A stretch of DNA of 64,000 nucleotides. Source: Micromonospora sp. R77. Lineage in GTDB: Bacteria; Actinomycetota; Actinomycetes; Mycobacteriales; Micromonosporaceae. The stretch covers positions 2,604,001-2,668,000 of the forward strand of contig NZ_JALDST010000001.1 in the NCBI RefSeq assembly GCF_022747945.1, read 5' to 3'. The position numbers and the translations under genes are program-made. Under the pieces are notes generated by a model. That model saw nothing but the letters and a program-made list of their open reading frames with translations, made no database searches and had not been told where the DNA came from. Below, piece by piece: positions 33,468 through 41,639 of the stretch. Positions within the stretch are counted from its first letter, which is position 1, and each line of letters starts with the position of its first letter.

Positions 33468-36400
33468 ACCAGAGGGAGTAGCCGAACGGCGTATCGCGGG
33501 CGGTGTTGTAGATCCGCAGGTAGCGACCGCTGCCGTTGAGCCCGGTTAGGTCGTCCAGCCCGCCGTCACCGGTGGAGGTGGAGTAGACCGATGTCCAGGT
33601 GATTCCGTCGTTGGACAGTTGCACCTGGTACGTCTTCGCGTACGCGGCCTCCCAGTTGAGCATCACCCGTCTGATCGTTTGCGTGGCCCCGAGGTCGATC
33701 TGGAGCCACTGCGTACCAGCCAGGATGGTGGCCCAGCGGGTACCGAAGTCGCCGTCGACGGCTTTGTCTGCGGAAAACGCGTCCGCCTGGGTGGTGGACG
33801 CGGTGGCGGGCCGGTCACGAGCGAGGTCAGGCGCGCTCACCGTGCTGTGCCGGGCGATCGCCTGGGCCGTGGCGATGCTCTGCATCATCATCTCGACCGC
33901 CGGGATGCCCTCGGTGTAGCCGGGCTGGGTGGCCAGGCGCACGCTGGCCGCTTCCAGCCGGTCACTGAGGCTGGCGGAGCGCGTCGTGGCGAGCCACCAG
34001 ACGCACTCGCCCACCGGGTCGGGGTTGACCACCGACGCCCGGTCCGGGTGGGCCGTCGAGGTGCACGGCAACAGCTTCGGCCGGCCGTCGTTCTGCCCGG
34101 TACGCGGGTCGAGCACCGTGTCGGGCCGCACCACGCACCTCAGCCCGTCGATCTTCGAGCAGTAGGTGTCCCGGGCCTTGCGGAACGGTGCCACCACCTG
34201 CGACCAGCCGAACTCCGACGGCAGCCGGTCCACGCCGGTCAGGGTCAGCGCCAACTGCTCGTCCTGCAGCAGCGAGCGGGCGAAGCCGAGCCGCACGTAC
34301 GCGTCGAGCAACCGCGCCGAGGTGGTCATCTTGCGGACGTTGCCGTACATCGTCCCCGTCGGCGTGATCATCTCGCGCTCGACCTCGGCGTAGTAGTCAC
34401 CGGCGATCGAGTTGTGCCAGTCGCGTACCCGGGCGACGGCGGCATTGTCCTCCGTCACGGTCTGGGCGGCCGACGACTCGAACTGGGCCTTGTAGGTGGA
34501 GCCCCACTTCTCGTCCAGCACCTGCTTGGGCGACTTCAGCCAGGTGGTGTACCGGCTGCCCGGCGGGTAGTACTGGCCGATCTTGCCGTACGGGTGGACC
34601 CGCTCCCACTGCCGGACGGTGATGAACTGGCCGTCCCAACCCTGCTGGACACGCATCGTCACCTTGAGGTCGGCGTAGGTGGCGTACGGGACGTCACCCT
34701 CGGTCTCCTCGGGCTGCACCAGGTTCGCCCAGGCCAGGTCGTAGCACAGCCGCACCGAGGTGTTCGGCCGCGCGTAGGCGGCCACCCACAGCTCCTGCGG
34801 TACGGCCAGCAGCGACACGTTGGCCGGGCGACTCGGCATCGGGTCGGTCGGCCGGGTGCAGCTGGCGACCGTGGTCGGCTCGGCGGTGGGCTTGCCCGGC
34901 ACGGCCTGGTCGGGCGGACCGAACTGGTTGTACGCCGGTCGTCCTTCCCTGGTCTTCTGACGCATCGTGTCGAGGGTGTCGCGGATCCCGTCGGCGGCGT
35001 CGCGGTAGTCGGTGATCAGCTTCTTCATGACCGGGTTGAGTCGGCTCGGGTCGGTGTCGGGCGTGCGCGGCCTGCTGAACTTCGCGGCCGCGTTGAGAAT
35101 GTCGTTGCCGGCCGCCAGGGCCAGGTCCGGCCGGGTGGGCTGACTGCGGGCGTGGTCGGGGTTCTGGGTCATCAGCATCCGGTACGGCTCCGTCGCCGCC
35201 AGCCAGAACTCCACGTTCGGCGTCTGGCCGACCGCGTCGGCGGCCGGCATGCCCAGGTAGCGGCGGGCGTAGTCGTTGAGGTACTGCAGCGACCCGAAGT
35301 AGCCGTAGGTGGACAGGACGGTCTCGACGTCGGCGTCCGGGTTGGCGGCGTCCACCGTGGTCGTGCGGGCCATCGGCTCGATCCGGCTCTCGTTGCTCGC
35401 CGCCGTCACGAACGTGTTGGCGGCGGCCAGGTAGCTGGCCGGGATCGGATCGTTCCACGGCAGGTCGCGCCCGTTCATCGCCTTGAACCCGACCGCGCCG
35501 TTGGTCCACCAGGCCAGCGGTGCGTACCGGTCGGCCCGCTGCCCCTCGAACAGGGTCTTGCCCCAGAAGTCGACCCGGTAGGTCAGGTCGGCCAGCCGGC
35601 GGGTGATGGCGGCGAGCTGCTGGCCGGTCGCCTCGTGCAGTTCCAGCAGTGTCTTGAACTGCGTGAGCATCTGGCCGTAGATCTCGGTGAGCGCCGACTC
35701 GATCCGGTCGAACCGGTCGTTCATCTGGTTCGACAGGTCGTCCACCTGCTGGCGGAGCTGCTGCAGCTCTTCCAGGACCTGCTGGTCGGGGGAGGGTCCC
35801 CCGCCGAAGAGCGGCACCAGCGCGGTGATCGCGCCGAGCACGTTGCCGGCCATCGCCAGGGTGCTCATCGAGGTGAGCGCCGCGCTGAGCCCCTTGCCCG
35901 CGATGGTCGGCACCCAGGCGTTGATGGCGGTGGCGATCTGGATGGCCGCCTTGCCGCTACCGGCGGCGATCTCCCCGGCCCGCTGGTCGGCGAACCCGAT
36001 CAGCGTGGAGAGCAGCTGTACGGCACCGGCGGCGCCGTCGAGCCACGCCTGCCGCTGGGCGGCCTCTGCCTTGGCCCGGTCCAGCGCCGCCTGCCCGGGA
36101 CTGGTGCCGTTGACCGGGAACTGGGCGTTCAGCGTGGACGCGGCGGCCGCGGTCTCGGCCAGGTGGGCGTTGATCTGGTCCAGCAGGCGCTTGAGCTCGC
36201 TGTTGCCCTCGGCGACGTACTCGGCCAGGTTGGTCGAGTGATCGAGCAGGCCCTGCACGCTGAGGTACGTCGCGATGACGGGGTCCGCCTGCAACTGGTC
36301 CGAGCTGGCCGTGGCCGACACGTTGTACCGGAGGCCGAACTGCCCGTCCCAGGCCTGGGCGAACGTCGGGTCCGTCTCGCCGAGCCGGGCCACGCTGCCC

Positions 36401-36966
36401 CAGACCCGGTCCTGGAACGCGTACACCTGCTCGAAGAACGAGTACTGGAACTGTGACGCGGCGACCTGGTCGACCATGTCCCCGTAGTTGCGCAGCTGCT
36501 TGCCCAGCGTCGACTCGATCAGGTTCTGCATGATCGGCGACGCGACCGCTCCCGCCGGATGTTTCGCCGACAGTTCGATCAGCTTCATCACGAACTGGTA
36601 CGCCGGCCGCTCCAGGTCCTCGACCCGCAGCTTGCTGTCGTACCAGTTGCCCATCACCACCGCGTGATCCATCAGCTCCTTGGCGGTCGCGGCCGGGTGC
36701 TGCTGGCGGTAGCCGATCATCTCGGCGCTGAGGAACATGTGCCGCAGCCCCTGCACGCCCTGCGCCCGGTTGCGCATGTGCGCGGAGAAGAGCCGGTCCC
36801 GCAGTGCGGCGTTGTCGACCTGCACCTCACCGGCCGCATACGCGGGCCCGGCCGGCACCGCGCCGGTGCCGGCGATCGTCGCCAGCACGAGGACCGCGGC
36901 GAGCAGGTGCCGCCAGCGTCCGGCGGGCAGCCCCGGCCGGAGCCCTCGCCGTCGTCTTCCGAACAT
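33448..36966 (-). CDS. Large secreted protein with helical/coiled-coil region and C-terminal discoidin domain
   Basis: A 1172-aa exported protein. The signal peptide (about 1-45, RRRR start, cleavage near AYAAG) is followed by a long alpha-helical region. Within it, a Gly/Ala/Leu-rich hydrophobic stretch (about 357-388) precedes a coiled coil (about 394-460). A large unassigned middle region with paired cysteines comes next, and then an F5/8 type C (discoidin/CBM32-like) domain (about 1040-1172; ATASTTQADAFSADKAVDG, WLQIDLGATQTI). The hydrophobic segment next to a coiled coil recalls alpha-helical pore-forming proteins, but this is only a topology comparison. The discoidin end should bind glycans or lipids. 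ATG with GGAAGGGAC upstream. Confidence 0.72.
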   Translation of the reverse strand: MFGRRRRGLRPGLPAGRWRHLLAAVLVLATIAGTGAVPAGPAYAAGEVQVDNAALRDRLFSAHMRNRAQGVQGLRHMFLSAEMIGYRQQHPAATAKELMDHAVVMGNWYDSKLRVEDLERPAYQFVMKLIELSAKHPAGAVASPIMQNLIESTLGKQLRNYGDMVDQVAASQFQYSFFEQVYAFQDRVWGSVARLGETDPTFAQAWDGQFGLRYNVSATASSDQLQADPVIATYLSVQGLLDHSTNLAEYVAEGNSELKRLLDQINAHLAETAAAASTLNAQFPVNGTSPGQAALDRAKAEAAQRQAWLDGAAGAVQLLSTLIGFADQRAGEIAAGSGKAAIQIATAINAWVPTIAGKGLSAALTSMSTLAMAGNVLGAITALVPLFGGGPSPDQQVLEELQQLRQQVDDLSNQMNDRFDRIESALTEIYGQMLTQFKTLLELHEATGQQLAAITRRLADLTYRVDFWGKTLFEGQRADRYAPLAWWTNGAVGFKAMNGRDLPWNDPIPASYLAAANTFVTAASNESRIEPMARTTTVDAANPDADVETVLSTYGYFGSLQYLNDYARRYLGMPAADAVGQTPNVEFWLAATEPYRMLMTQNPDHARSQPTRPDLALAAGNDILNAAAKFSRPRTPDTDPSRLNPVMKKLITDYRDAADGIRDTLDTMRQKTREGRPAYNQFGPPDQAVPGKPTAEPTTVASCTRPTDPMPSRPANVSLLAVPQELWVAAYARPNTSVRLCYDLAWANLVQPEETEGDVPYATYADLKVTMRVQQGWDGQFITVRQWERVHPYGKIGQYYPPGSRYTTWLKSPKQVLDEKWGSTYKAQFESSAAQTVTEDNAAVARVRDWHNSIAGDYYAEVEREMITPTGTMYGNVRKMTTSARLLDAYVRLGFARSLLQDEQLALTLTGVDRLPSEFGWSQVVAPFRKARDTYCSKIDGLRCVVRPDTVLDPRTGQNDGRPKLLPCTSTAHPDRASVVNPDPVGECVWWLATTRSASLSDRLEAASVRLATQPGYTEGIPAVEMMMQSIATAQAIARHSTVSAPDLARDRPATASTTQADAFSADKAVDGDFGTRWATILAGTQWLQIDLGATQTIRRVMLNWEAAYAKTYQVQLSNDGITWTSVYSTSTGDGGLDDLTGLNGSGRYLRIYNTARDTPFGYSLWSVQAYA

Positions 36967-37175
36967 GGTGGTGTCCCTTCCGGCCGCGCTTTCCCGAGCG
37001 GACAGTCCCGCGCCGGGGCGGCCCGCGAGCGGGACCGCTGCCGTCGGCCAAGACGACCCTCGATGGGGACCTGTCCCGGGCACGAGGGACAGGTGTCCCG
37101 GGCACCCCGGACCGTTGCTGTCCGGTCGCGGACATGCCATCGCCGGAGAATTCGTGGCAGCGGAACACCGAGATG

Positions 37176-37200
37176 CCGTACGCTGTACGGTAGACCGTAC
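37176..37200 (+). promoter_or_regulatory. Overlapping palindromes over the -10 box (operator-like)
   Basis: Two inverted repeats share an arm: CCGTAC-gct-GTACGG and GTACGGT-ag-ACCGTAC. They overlap a TACGGT -10-like hexamer (37186-37191) of the DUF5701 gene. The form is typical of TetR-type operators; no TetR gene lies in the window. Confidence 0.55.
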
Positions 37201-37219
37201 GACACTCGTGGAGGTCACC

Positions 37220-37927
37220 GTGTCCGAGTCCCTGTCTACCAGCGCCGCCCTGCCGTTCGACGCCGCAGCCGAGTTCGACCGGCAGGTCGGCACCCTGCTC
37301 CGGCTCGGCTACCCGGCCCTGGCCGGACTCACCGAGCAGGCCTTCACCGACCTGGTCACGCCGCTGCGGGCGGCGGCCGTCGCCGGCCCCCCGCCCACCG
37401 AGGGCACCCCCACCCCGATCCCCGGTACGCCCACCGACGCCCACGTGCCGTTCCTGCTCGTCGTCACCCGCGACCTGGTCGGCGTGCAGGAACGGCTCGG
37501 GCTGACCACGCTGGCCGGGAAGCGCAAGCCCGGCGTCCTGGACCGCAACTTCCCCGCCGCCGACCTGCCGACCTTCCAGCCGATCAAGGAGCTGGAGGTG
37601 CCGGCCGGCCCGGCGTACCTGCTCTTCGACGTCGACCGGGGCGAGGAGTTCCGCAACCTGCCGCCGGCGACGGCGCTGGAGCAGATGACCGCCCAGGGGC
37701 GGCTGCCGCTCACCATCGACGAGGGGATCGCCTTCGTGACGCTCCACCCGGCGGCGCTGGCCTCGAACCGGTGCTTCTCGCTGGTCGGGTCGCGCTGCGG
37801 GGACAAGCGGGTGCCGGCGCTCTGGATCAGCCAGGGCGCGCCGAAGCTCGGCTGGTGCTGGTACGGCAACCCGCACACCTGGCTCGGCTCCGCCACCGCC
37901 CACCCCGTCCGGGTCGGCCTGGACTGA
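37220..37927 (+). CDS. DUF5701 family protein
   Basis: A 235-aa soluble protein of the actinobacterial DUF5701 family, recognised by its C-terminal VPALWISQGAPKLGWCWYGN and HTWLGSA segments. The function of the family is unknown to me. The GTG follows GGAGG at a good distance, and the promoter overlaps a strong palindromic operator, so expression is probably switched by a repressor. Convergent with the BNR-repeat gene through a terminator hairpin. Confidence 0.8.
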   Translation: MSESLSTSAALPFDAAAEFDRQVGTLLRLGYPALAGLTEQAFTDLVTPLRAAAVAGPPPTEGTPTPIPGTPTDAHVPFLLVVTRDLVGVQERLGLTTLAGKRKPGVLDRNFPAADLPTFQPIKELEVPAGPAYLLFDVDRGEEFRNLPPATALEQMTAQGRLPLTIDEGIAFVTLHPAALASNRCFSLVGSRCGDKRVPALWISQGAPKLGWCWYGNPHTWLGSATAHPVRVGLD

Positions 37928-37933
37928 GCACCA

Positions 37934-37975
37934 CCGGCCGGGGCTGCGACACGGACGTGCCGCTGCCCCGGCCGG
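37934..37975. terminator. Terminator hairpin between convergent genes
   Basis: The arms 37934-37948 and 37961-37975 are complementary with one mismatch and a 12-nt loop. Confidence 0.7.
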
Positions 37976-37977
37976 CC

Positions 37978-39207
37978 TCACTCGGGCAGCGGGAACCGCG
38001 TCCAGGTCACTCCGTCCGGCGACAGCTGGACATGGTCCGGCCCGACCAGGGAGCGGTCGTCCCGACCGTAGAGCCAGACGAAGCCCCGACCCGCCCCGAC
38101 GCCGCCGTCCTCGCCGACCTGCTCACCCCGGATGAAGTGCCGGCCGCCGTCGCTGCTCACCCGGGCGAACGAACCGAACCCGTCCGGGTCGACGTCACCG
38201 ACGAGCAGGACACCGTCCGAGCCGACCGTGAACTGTCTCATCATGCTGGTGGTGGGCAGGTCCGTGCCGACATCGGTCCAGGTCCGGCCACCGTCGGTGG
38301 TGTGCATGAGCCGGGAGGAAGCCGCCCCGGGCGCTGTCGTCGGCTCCGACGGCACCGGCTCGGTGAGCAGGTACGCCTCCTGTCCGCGACCTGCCGCCAC
38401 CGAGATGGTCGTCGTGCCCACCGGCGCCCGGGAATTTGTCCAGGTCGCACCCCGGTCGAAGCTCACCGCGATCGTGGACGGCTTGCCGTCGCCCGCCCAG
38501 AAGGTCGCCCAGAGCGCGCCGTCACGACCCTCGTCGACGCTGGACGGCGGGTACGGCGACGGTGGATATCCGCTGAGCCGGTACACCCTCCCGGTCGCCG
38601 GGTCCACCGCCATCAGCCGCCGTACCAGGTCACAGGTGGGCTGACAGCGCACCGGCCGGGTGCCCGCCGGAAAGGCGGTGACGTCCAGCATCGCCGAGTC
38701 GGCGTCCCGCCAGGTCCGCCCGGCGTCGACGGACAGATAGACCCGGTTGTCGACGCTGATCAGGTAGGAACGCTCACCGAGCACGGCGTACTCGACGTGG
38801 GAGCTGACCTTTCCCTCCGACTCGGGGCGGCAGGTGCCGCCGTAGCGGGCCGGTTGGAAGTCGGTCCAGCTGCGACCGCCGTCACTGGTGCGGGTGAAGC
38901 GGATCGTGCAGCCGTATCCGGTGACCTCGACGCCCACGGCGGTCCGGTCGTCGAGCACGTAGAGCTGGGTTCCCCTGGACCGGATCTCCACGTCGTCGTC
39001 CGAGCCGGCCGGGCCGACGCCGCCCAGCCGGCCGGCGATCGGCCCGAACGCCATGCCGGCCATGGCGATCATCAGGACCAGCGCGACGCCCACGTTGCGG
39101 CGCCTGCTGCGGGCCCGGGCGGCCGACCACAGGTCGTCCAGGGGCGGCTGGCGGACGGAGTCGACGACCGTGTCGACGTCGAAGCCGGTGAACTCACGAT
39201 CGGACAT
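37978..39207 (-). CDS. Single-pass membrane protein with BNR/Asp-box repeats, sigma-factor linked
   Basis: A 409-aa protein: cytoplasmic N-terminus (about 1-37), one membrane helix (about 38-60) and an extracytoplasmic beta-propeller with at least five Asp-box motifs (SDGGRSWTD, VDAGRTWRD, FDRGATWTN, TDGGRTWTD, SDGGRHF). Such propellers occur in sialidases and in many non-enzymatic proteins, and no sialidase Arg triad can be picked out. The ATG lies 14 bp inside the upstream ECF sigma gene, so the two are coupled. The topology fits a sensor or anti-sigma-like partner; that is inference. Confidence 0.78.
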   Translation of the reverse strand: MSDREFTGFDVDTVVDSVRQPPLDDLWSAARARSRRRNVGVALVLMIAMAGMAFGPIAGRLGGVGPAGSDDDVEIRSRGTQLYVLDDRTAVGVEVTGYGCTIRFTRTSDGGRSWTDFQPARYGGTCRPESEGKVSSHVEYAVLGERSYLISVDNRVYLSVDAGRTWRDADSAMLDVTAFPAGTRPVRCQPTCDLVRRLMAVDPATGRVYRLSGYPPSPYPPSSVDEGRDGALWATFWAGDGKPSTIAVSFDRGATWTNSRAPVGTTTISVAAGRGQEAYLLTEPVPSEPTTAPGAASSRLMHTTDGGRTWTDVGTDLPTTSMMRQFTVGSDGVLLVGDVDPDGFGSFARVSSDGGRHFIRGEQVGEDGGVGAGRGFVWLYGRDDRSLVGPDHVQLSPDGVTWTRFPLPE

Positions 39208-39721
39208 CGATCCTCCCGGTACGCGTGCTGTCGGTGGCGTCGGAGTCGGAGTCGGTGAGCAGCGCCGCCAGCGCCTGCCGGCCCCGCGACAGGCGGGACT
39301 TGACCGTGCCGGCGGACACCCCGAGCGTCGCCGCGACCTCGTCCACCGGCAGGTCGACGAGGTAGTGCAGGGCCAGCGCGTGCCGCTGCCCCTCGGGGAG
39401 TCCGCGCAGCGCGGTGAGCAGCGCCAGGTGCTCCGGCGACCGGTCGGCGACCACCGGCGGTGGCCCGATCCGGCGCAGCAGCCCGTCCAGCACCCGCCGC
39501 CGCCGGTGCCGGCTGCGGGCCACGTTCACCGCGACCCGGCGCAGCCACGCCTCCGGGTTGTCCAGCGCGGCGAAGCGCCGGGGTCCGGCCAAGGCGCGGA
39601 TGAACGCCTCCTGGACCGCCTCCTGCGCCTCGCTCAGGTCGCCGGTCACCGCATAGAGCTGGACCACCAGCCGGCGGAAACAGGCGGCGTACAGCTCGGA
39701 GATCAGATCACCGTCGGACAC
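39194..39721 (-). CDS. ECF sigma factor (SigE-type, sigma-70 family)
   Basis: A 175-aa extracytoplasmic-function sigma factor. Region 2 (about 8-75) contains the DLSEAQEAVQEAFIRAL helix and region 4 (about 105-155) the LPVDEVAATLGVSAGTVKSR helix-turn-helix. The GTG at 39721 is set by GGGAGG five nucleotides upstream; longer starts up to 39814 lack such support. Its partner is the membrane BNR protein encoded by the overlapping gene. The divergent region to the two-component system holds a cluster of DnaA-box-like sequences. Confidence 0.87.
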   Translation of the reverse strand: MSDGDLISELYAACFRRLVVQLYAVTGDLSEAQEAVQEAFIRALAGPRRFAALDNPEAWLRRVAVNVARSRHRRRRVLDGLLRRIGPPPVVADRSPEHLALLTALRGLPEGQRHALALHYLVDLPVDEVAATLGVSAGTVKSRLSRGRQALAALLTDSDSDATDSTRTGRIDVRS

Positions 39722-39773
39722 CGTCACCTCCCTTCTCCACCTCTTCCACTCCCCGGCCGGCGGAAAGGTTCCG

Positions 39774-39846
39774 TCGTCCACAGCGAATCCGCGCTCGTCC
39801 ACCGGGTTATCCACAGGGGTGAGGCGTTCTCCACAGGTTGTTCACA
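39774..39846 (+). promoter_or_regulatory. Cluster of DnaA-box-like 9-mers
   Basis: TCGTCCACA (39774-39782), TTATCCACA (39807-39815, full consensus), TTCTCCACA (39827-39835) and TTGTTCACA (39838-39846) are all on the same strand, with 20 bp between the starts of the second and third. They lie in the divergent region between an ECF sigma gene and an OmpR-type regulator, not beside dnaA. Confidence 0.55.
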
Positions 39847-39877
39847 AGCCGCGCCACCGATCTCCACGGCTGCTCCC

Positions 39878-39883
39878 TACAGT
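39878..39883 (+). promoter_or_regulatory. -10 element (TACAGT) of the two-component operon
   Basis: TACAGT is eight nucleotides before the ATG at 39892. The intervening CGGGAG could also act as a very short Shine-Dalgarno. Confidence 0.5.
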
Positions 39884-39891
39884 CGGGAGCC

Positions 39892-40569
39892 ATGAACGAA
39901 CGCCGGGTACTGGTCGTCGAGGACGAACGGACCATCGCCGAATCGGTCACGGCCCGCCTGCGCGCCGAGGGGTTCGCCGTCGACATCGCCGGGGACGGGC
40001 CGAGCGCCGTGGAGCGCTTCCGGACCGGGCGGTACGACCTCGTCGTCCTCGACGTCATGCTGCCCGGTTTCGACGGCCTGGAGGTGTGCCGGCGGATCCA
40101 GGCCGACCGCCCGGTCCCGGTGCTGATGCTGACCGCCCGGGACGACGAGACCGATCTGCTGGTCGGGCTGGCCGTGGGTGCCGACGACTATCTGACCAAG
40201 CCGTTCTCGATGCGGGAACTGGCCGCCCGGGTGCACGTGCTGCTGCGTCGGGTGGAGCGGGCCGCCGCGGCCCCGCCGGCCACCCTGCGGCTCGGCGACA
40301 TCGAGATCAGCCCGGCCGAGCGGCGGGTGGTCCGGGCCGGTGCCGAGGTGCACCTGACCCCGACCGAGTTCGACCTGCTGGTGCACCTGGCCGGTCGGCC
40401 GCGCACCGTACTGCCCCGGGAACGGCTGCTCGCCGACGTCTGGGGCTGGGCCGACGGCGCGGGCACCCGGACGGTGGACAGCCATGTCAAGGCGTTGCGC
40501 CGCAAGCTCGGCGCGGACCTGATCCGCACCGTGCACGGCGTGGGGTACGCCCTCGAGGTGCCCGCGTGA
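39892..40569 (+). CDS. OmpR/PhoB-family response regulator
   Basis: A 225-aa regulator. The receiver domain (about 1-115) has EDE, the phospho-acceptor in LVVLDVMLPGFDG (Asp about 52), the conserved T in MLTARDD and K in YLTKPF. The winged-helix DNA-binding domain (about 130-222) shows LTPTEFDLLVHLA and TVDSHVKALRRKL. It is coupled by GTGA to its histidine kinase and, through it, to a DUF4173 membrane protein, which makes a three-gene operon. Confidence 0.93.
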   Translation: MNERRVLVVEDERTIAESVTARLRAEGFAVDIAGDGPSAVERFRTGRYDLVVLDVMLPGFDGLEVCRRIQADRPVPVLMLTARDDETDLLVGLAVGADDYLTKPFSMRELAARVHVLLRRVERAAAAPPATLRLGDIEISPAERRVVRAGAEVHLTPTEFDLLVHLAGRPRTVLPRERLLADVWGWADGAGTRTVDSHVKALRRKLGADLIRTVHGVGYALEVPA

Positions 40570-41639
40570 CCGGCAGGACGGTCGACTGGCTGAACCGGGT
40601 GCTGCCCCGGCCGCTGGACCCGGTCCGCTCGATCAAGATGAAGCTCGGCGTCCTGCTGGTCGCCTCCTGGGCGGTCGCCGTCGGCTACTTCTGGTACGGC
40701 GTCGGCTGGCTGCCGCCGGGCACCGCGCTGACCGCCATCGGCATCGCCCTGCTCACCGCGCAGGTGCTGGCGCACGGCATGACCTCCCCGTTGCGGGAGA
40801 TGACGGCGGCGGCCGGGGCGATGGCGCGCGGCGACTACACCCGCCGGGTCCGCGCCACCTCCCGGGACGAGGTCGGGGAGCTCGCCCAGGCGTTCAACAA
40901 GATGGCCGGCGACCTGGCCGCCGCCGACCAGCGTCGGCGCGAGCTGATCGCGAACGTCTCGCACGAGCTGCGTACGCCGATCACCGCTCTGCAGGGGGTG
41001 CTGGAGAACCTGGTGGACGGGGTGGCCGCCCCGGAACCGGCGGCGTTGCGGGCGGCGCTCGGGCAGACCGAACGGCTCGGGCACCTGGTGGCCGACCTGC
41101 TCGACCTGTCCCGGCTGGACGCGGGCGTGGTGCCGTTGCGTCGGGTCCGCATCGACGTCGCGGACTTCCTCGACGAGGCGGTGGAGCACGCCACGGCGAC
41201 CGCGGCCGGGGCCGGACGGGACGTCACCTTCCGGCTGGACCCGCTGCCGGCCCCGCTGATCGTGCACGCGGACCCGTGGCGGCTGCACCAGGTCTTCGCC
41301 AACCTGCTGGACAACGCGGCCCGGCACAGCCCGCCCGGCGGGACGGTGCTGGTCACCGCCGAGGAGCGGACCGGGCAGCTGCACGTCGAGGTGACCGACG
41401 AGGGCGAGGGCATCCCGCCGGCCGAACGGTCCCGGGTGTTCGAGCGGTTCACCCGGGGCGAACGGACCGCCGGTGGCGGCACCGGGCTCGGGCTGGCGAT
41501 CACCCGCTGGGTGGTGGAGCTGCACGGTGGCACCATCCGGGTCGCCGACCCGCCGGCCCGGACGGGTGGCGCCCCGCCCGGCTGCCGCATCCAGGTCACC
41601 CTGCCGCACGTCACCTCCGCCGGAGAAGAGGAAGCATGA
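40566..41639 (+). CDS. Sensor histidine kinase (HAMP-HisKA-HATPase)
   Basis: A 357-aa membrane kinase. Two helices (about 28-45 and 50-68) enclose almost no extracytoplasmic loop, so the signal is probably sensed in the membrane. They are followed by HAMP (about 70-122), HisKA with NVSHELRTPITALQG (His about 132) and an ATPase domain with FANLLDNAARHSPPGG, DEGEGIPP and GGGTGLGLAITR. GTG start with a 4-bp overlap with the regulator; the ATGA at its end starts the DUF4173 gene. A short sensor of this type suggests a membrane partner, possibly the DUF4173 protein. Confidence 0.92.
   Translation: MTGRTVDWLNRVLPRPLDPVRSIKMKLGVLLVASWAVAVGYFWYGVGWLPPGTALTAIGIALLTAQVLAHGMTSPLREMTAAAGAMARGDYTRRVRATSRDEVGELAQAFNKMAGDLAAADQRRRELIANVSHELRTPITALQGVLENLVDGVAAPEPAALRAALGQTERLGHLVADLLDLSRLDAGVVPLRRVRIDVADFLDEAVEHATATAAGAGRDVTFRLDPLPAPLIVHADPWRLHQVFANLLDNAARHSPPGGTVLVTAEERTGQLHVEVTDEGEGIPPAERSRVFERFTRGERTAGGGTGLGLAITRWVVELHGGTIRVADPPARTGGAPPGCRIQVTLPHVTSAGEEEA

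Noticed and set aside
36559..39258. 899-codon plus-strand open frame across three genes
   Set aside because: It crosses the DUF5701 gene in another frame and is antisense to the 5' part of the discoidin protein gene and to the BNR-protein gene; no domain is visible.
39774..39846. Chromosomal origin oriC
   Set aside because: No dnaA, dnaN, rpmH or gyrase genes lie in the window, and only four boxes are present.
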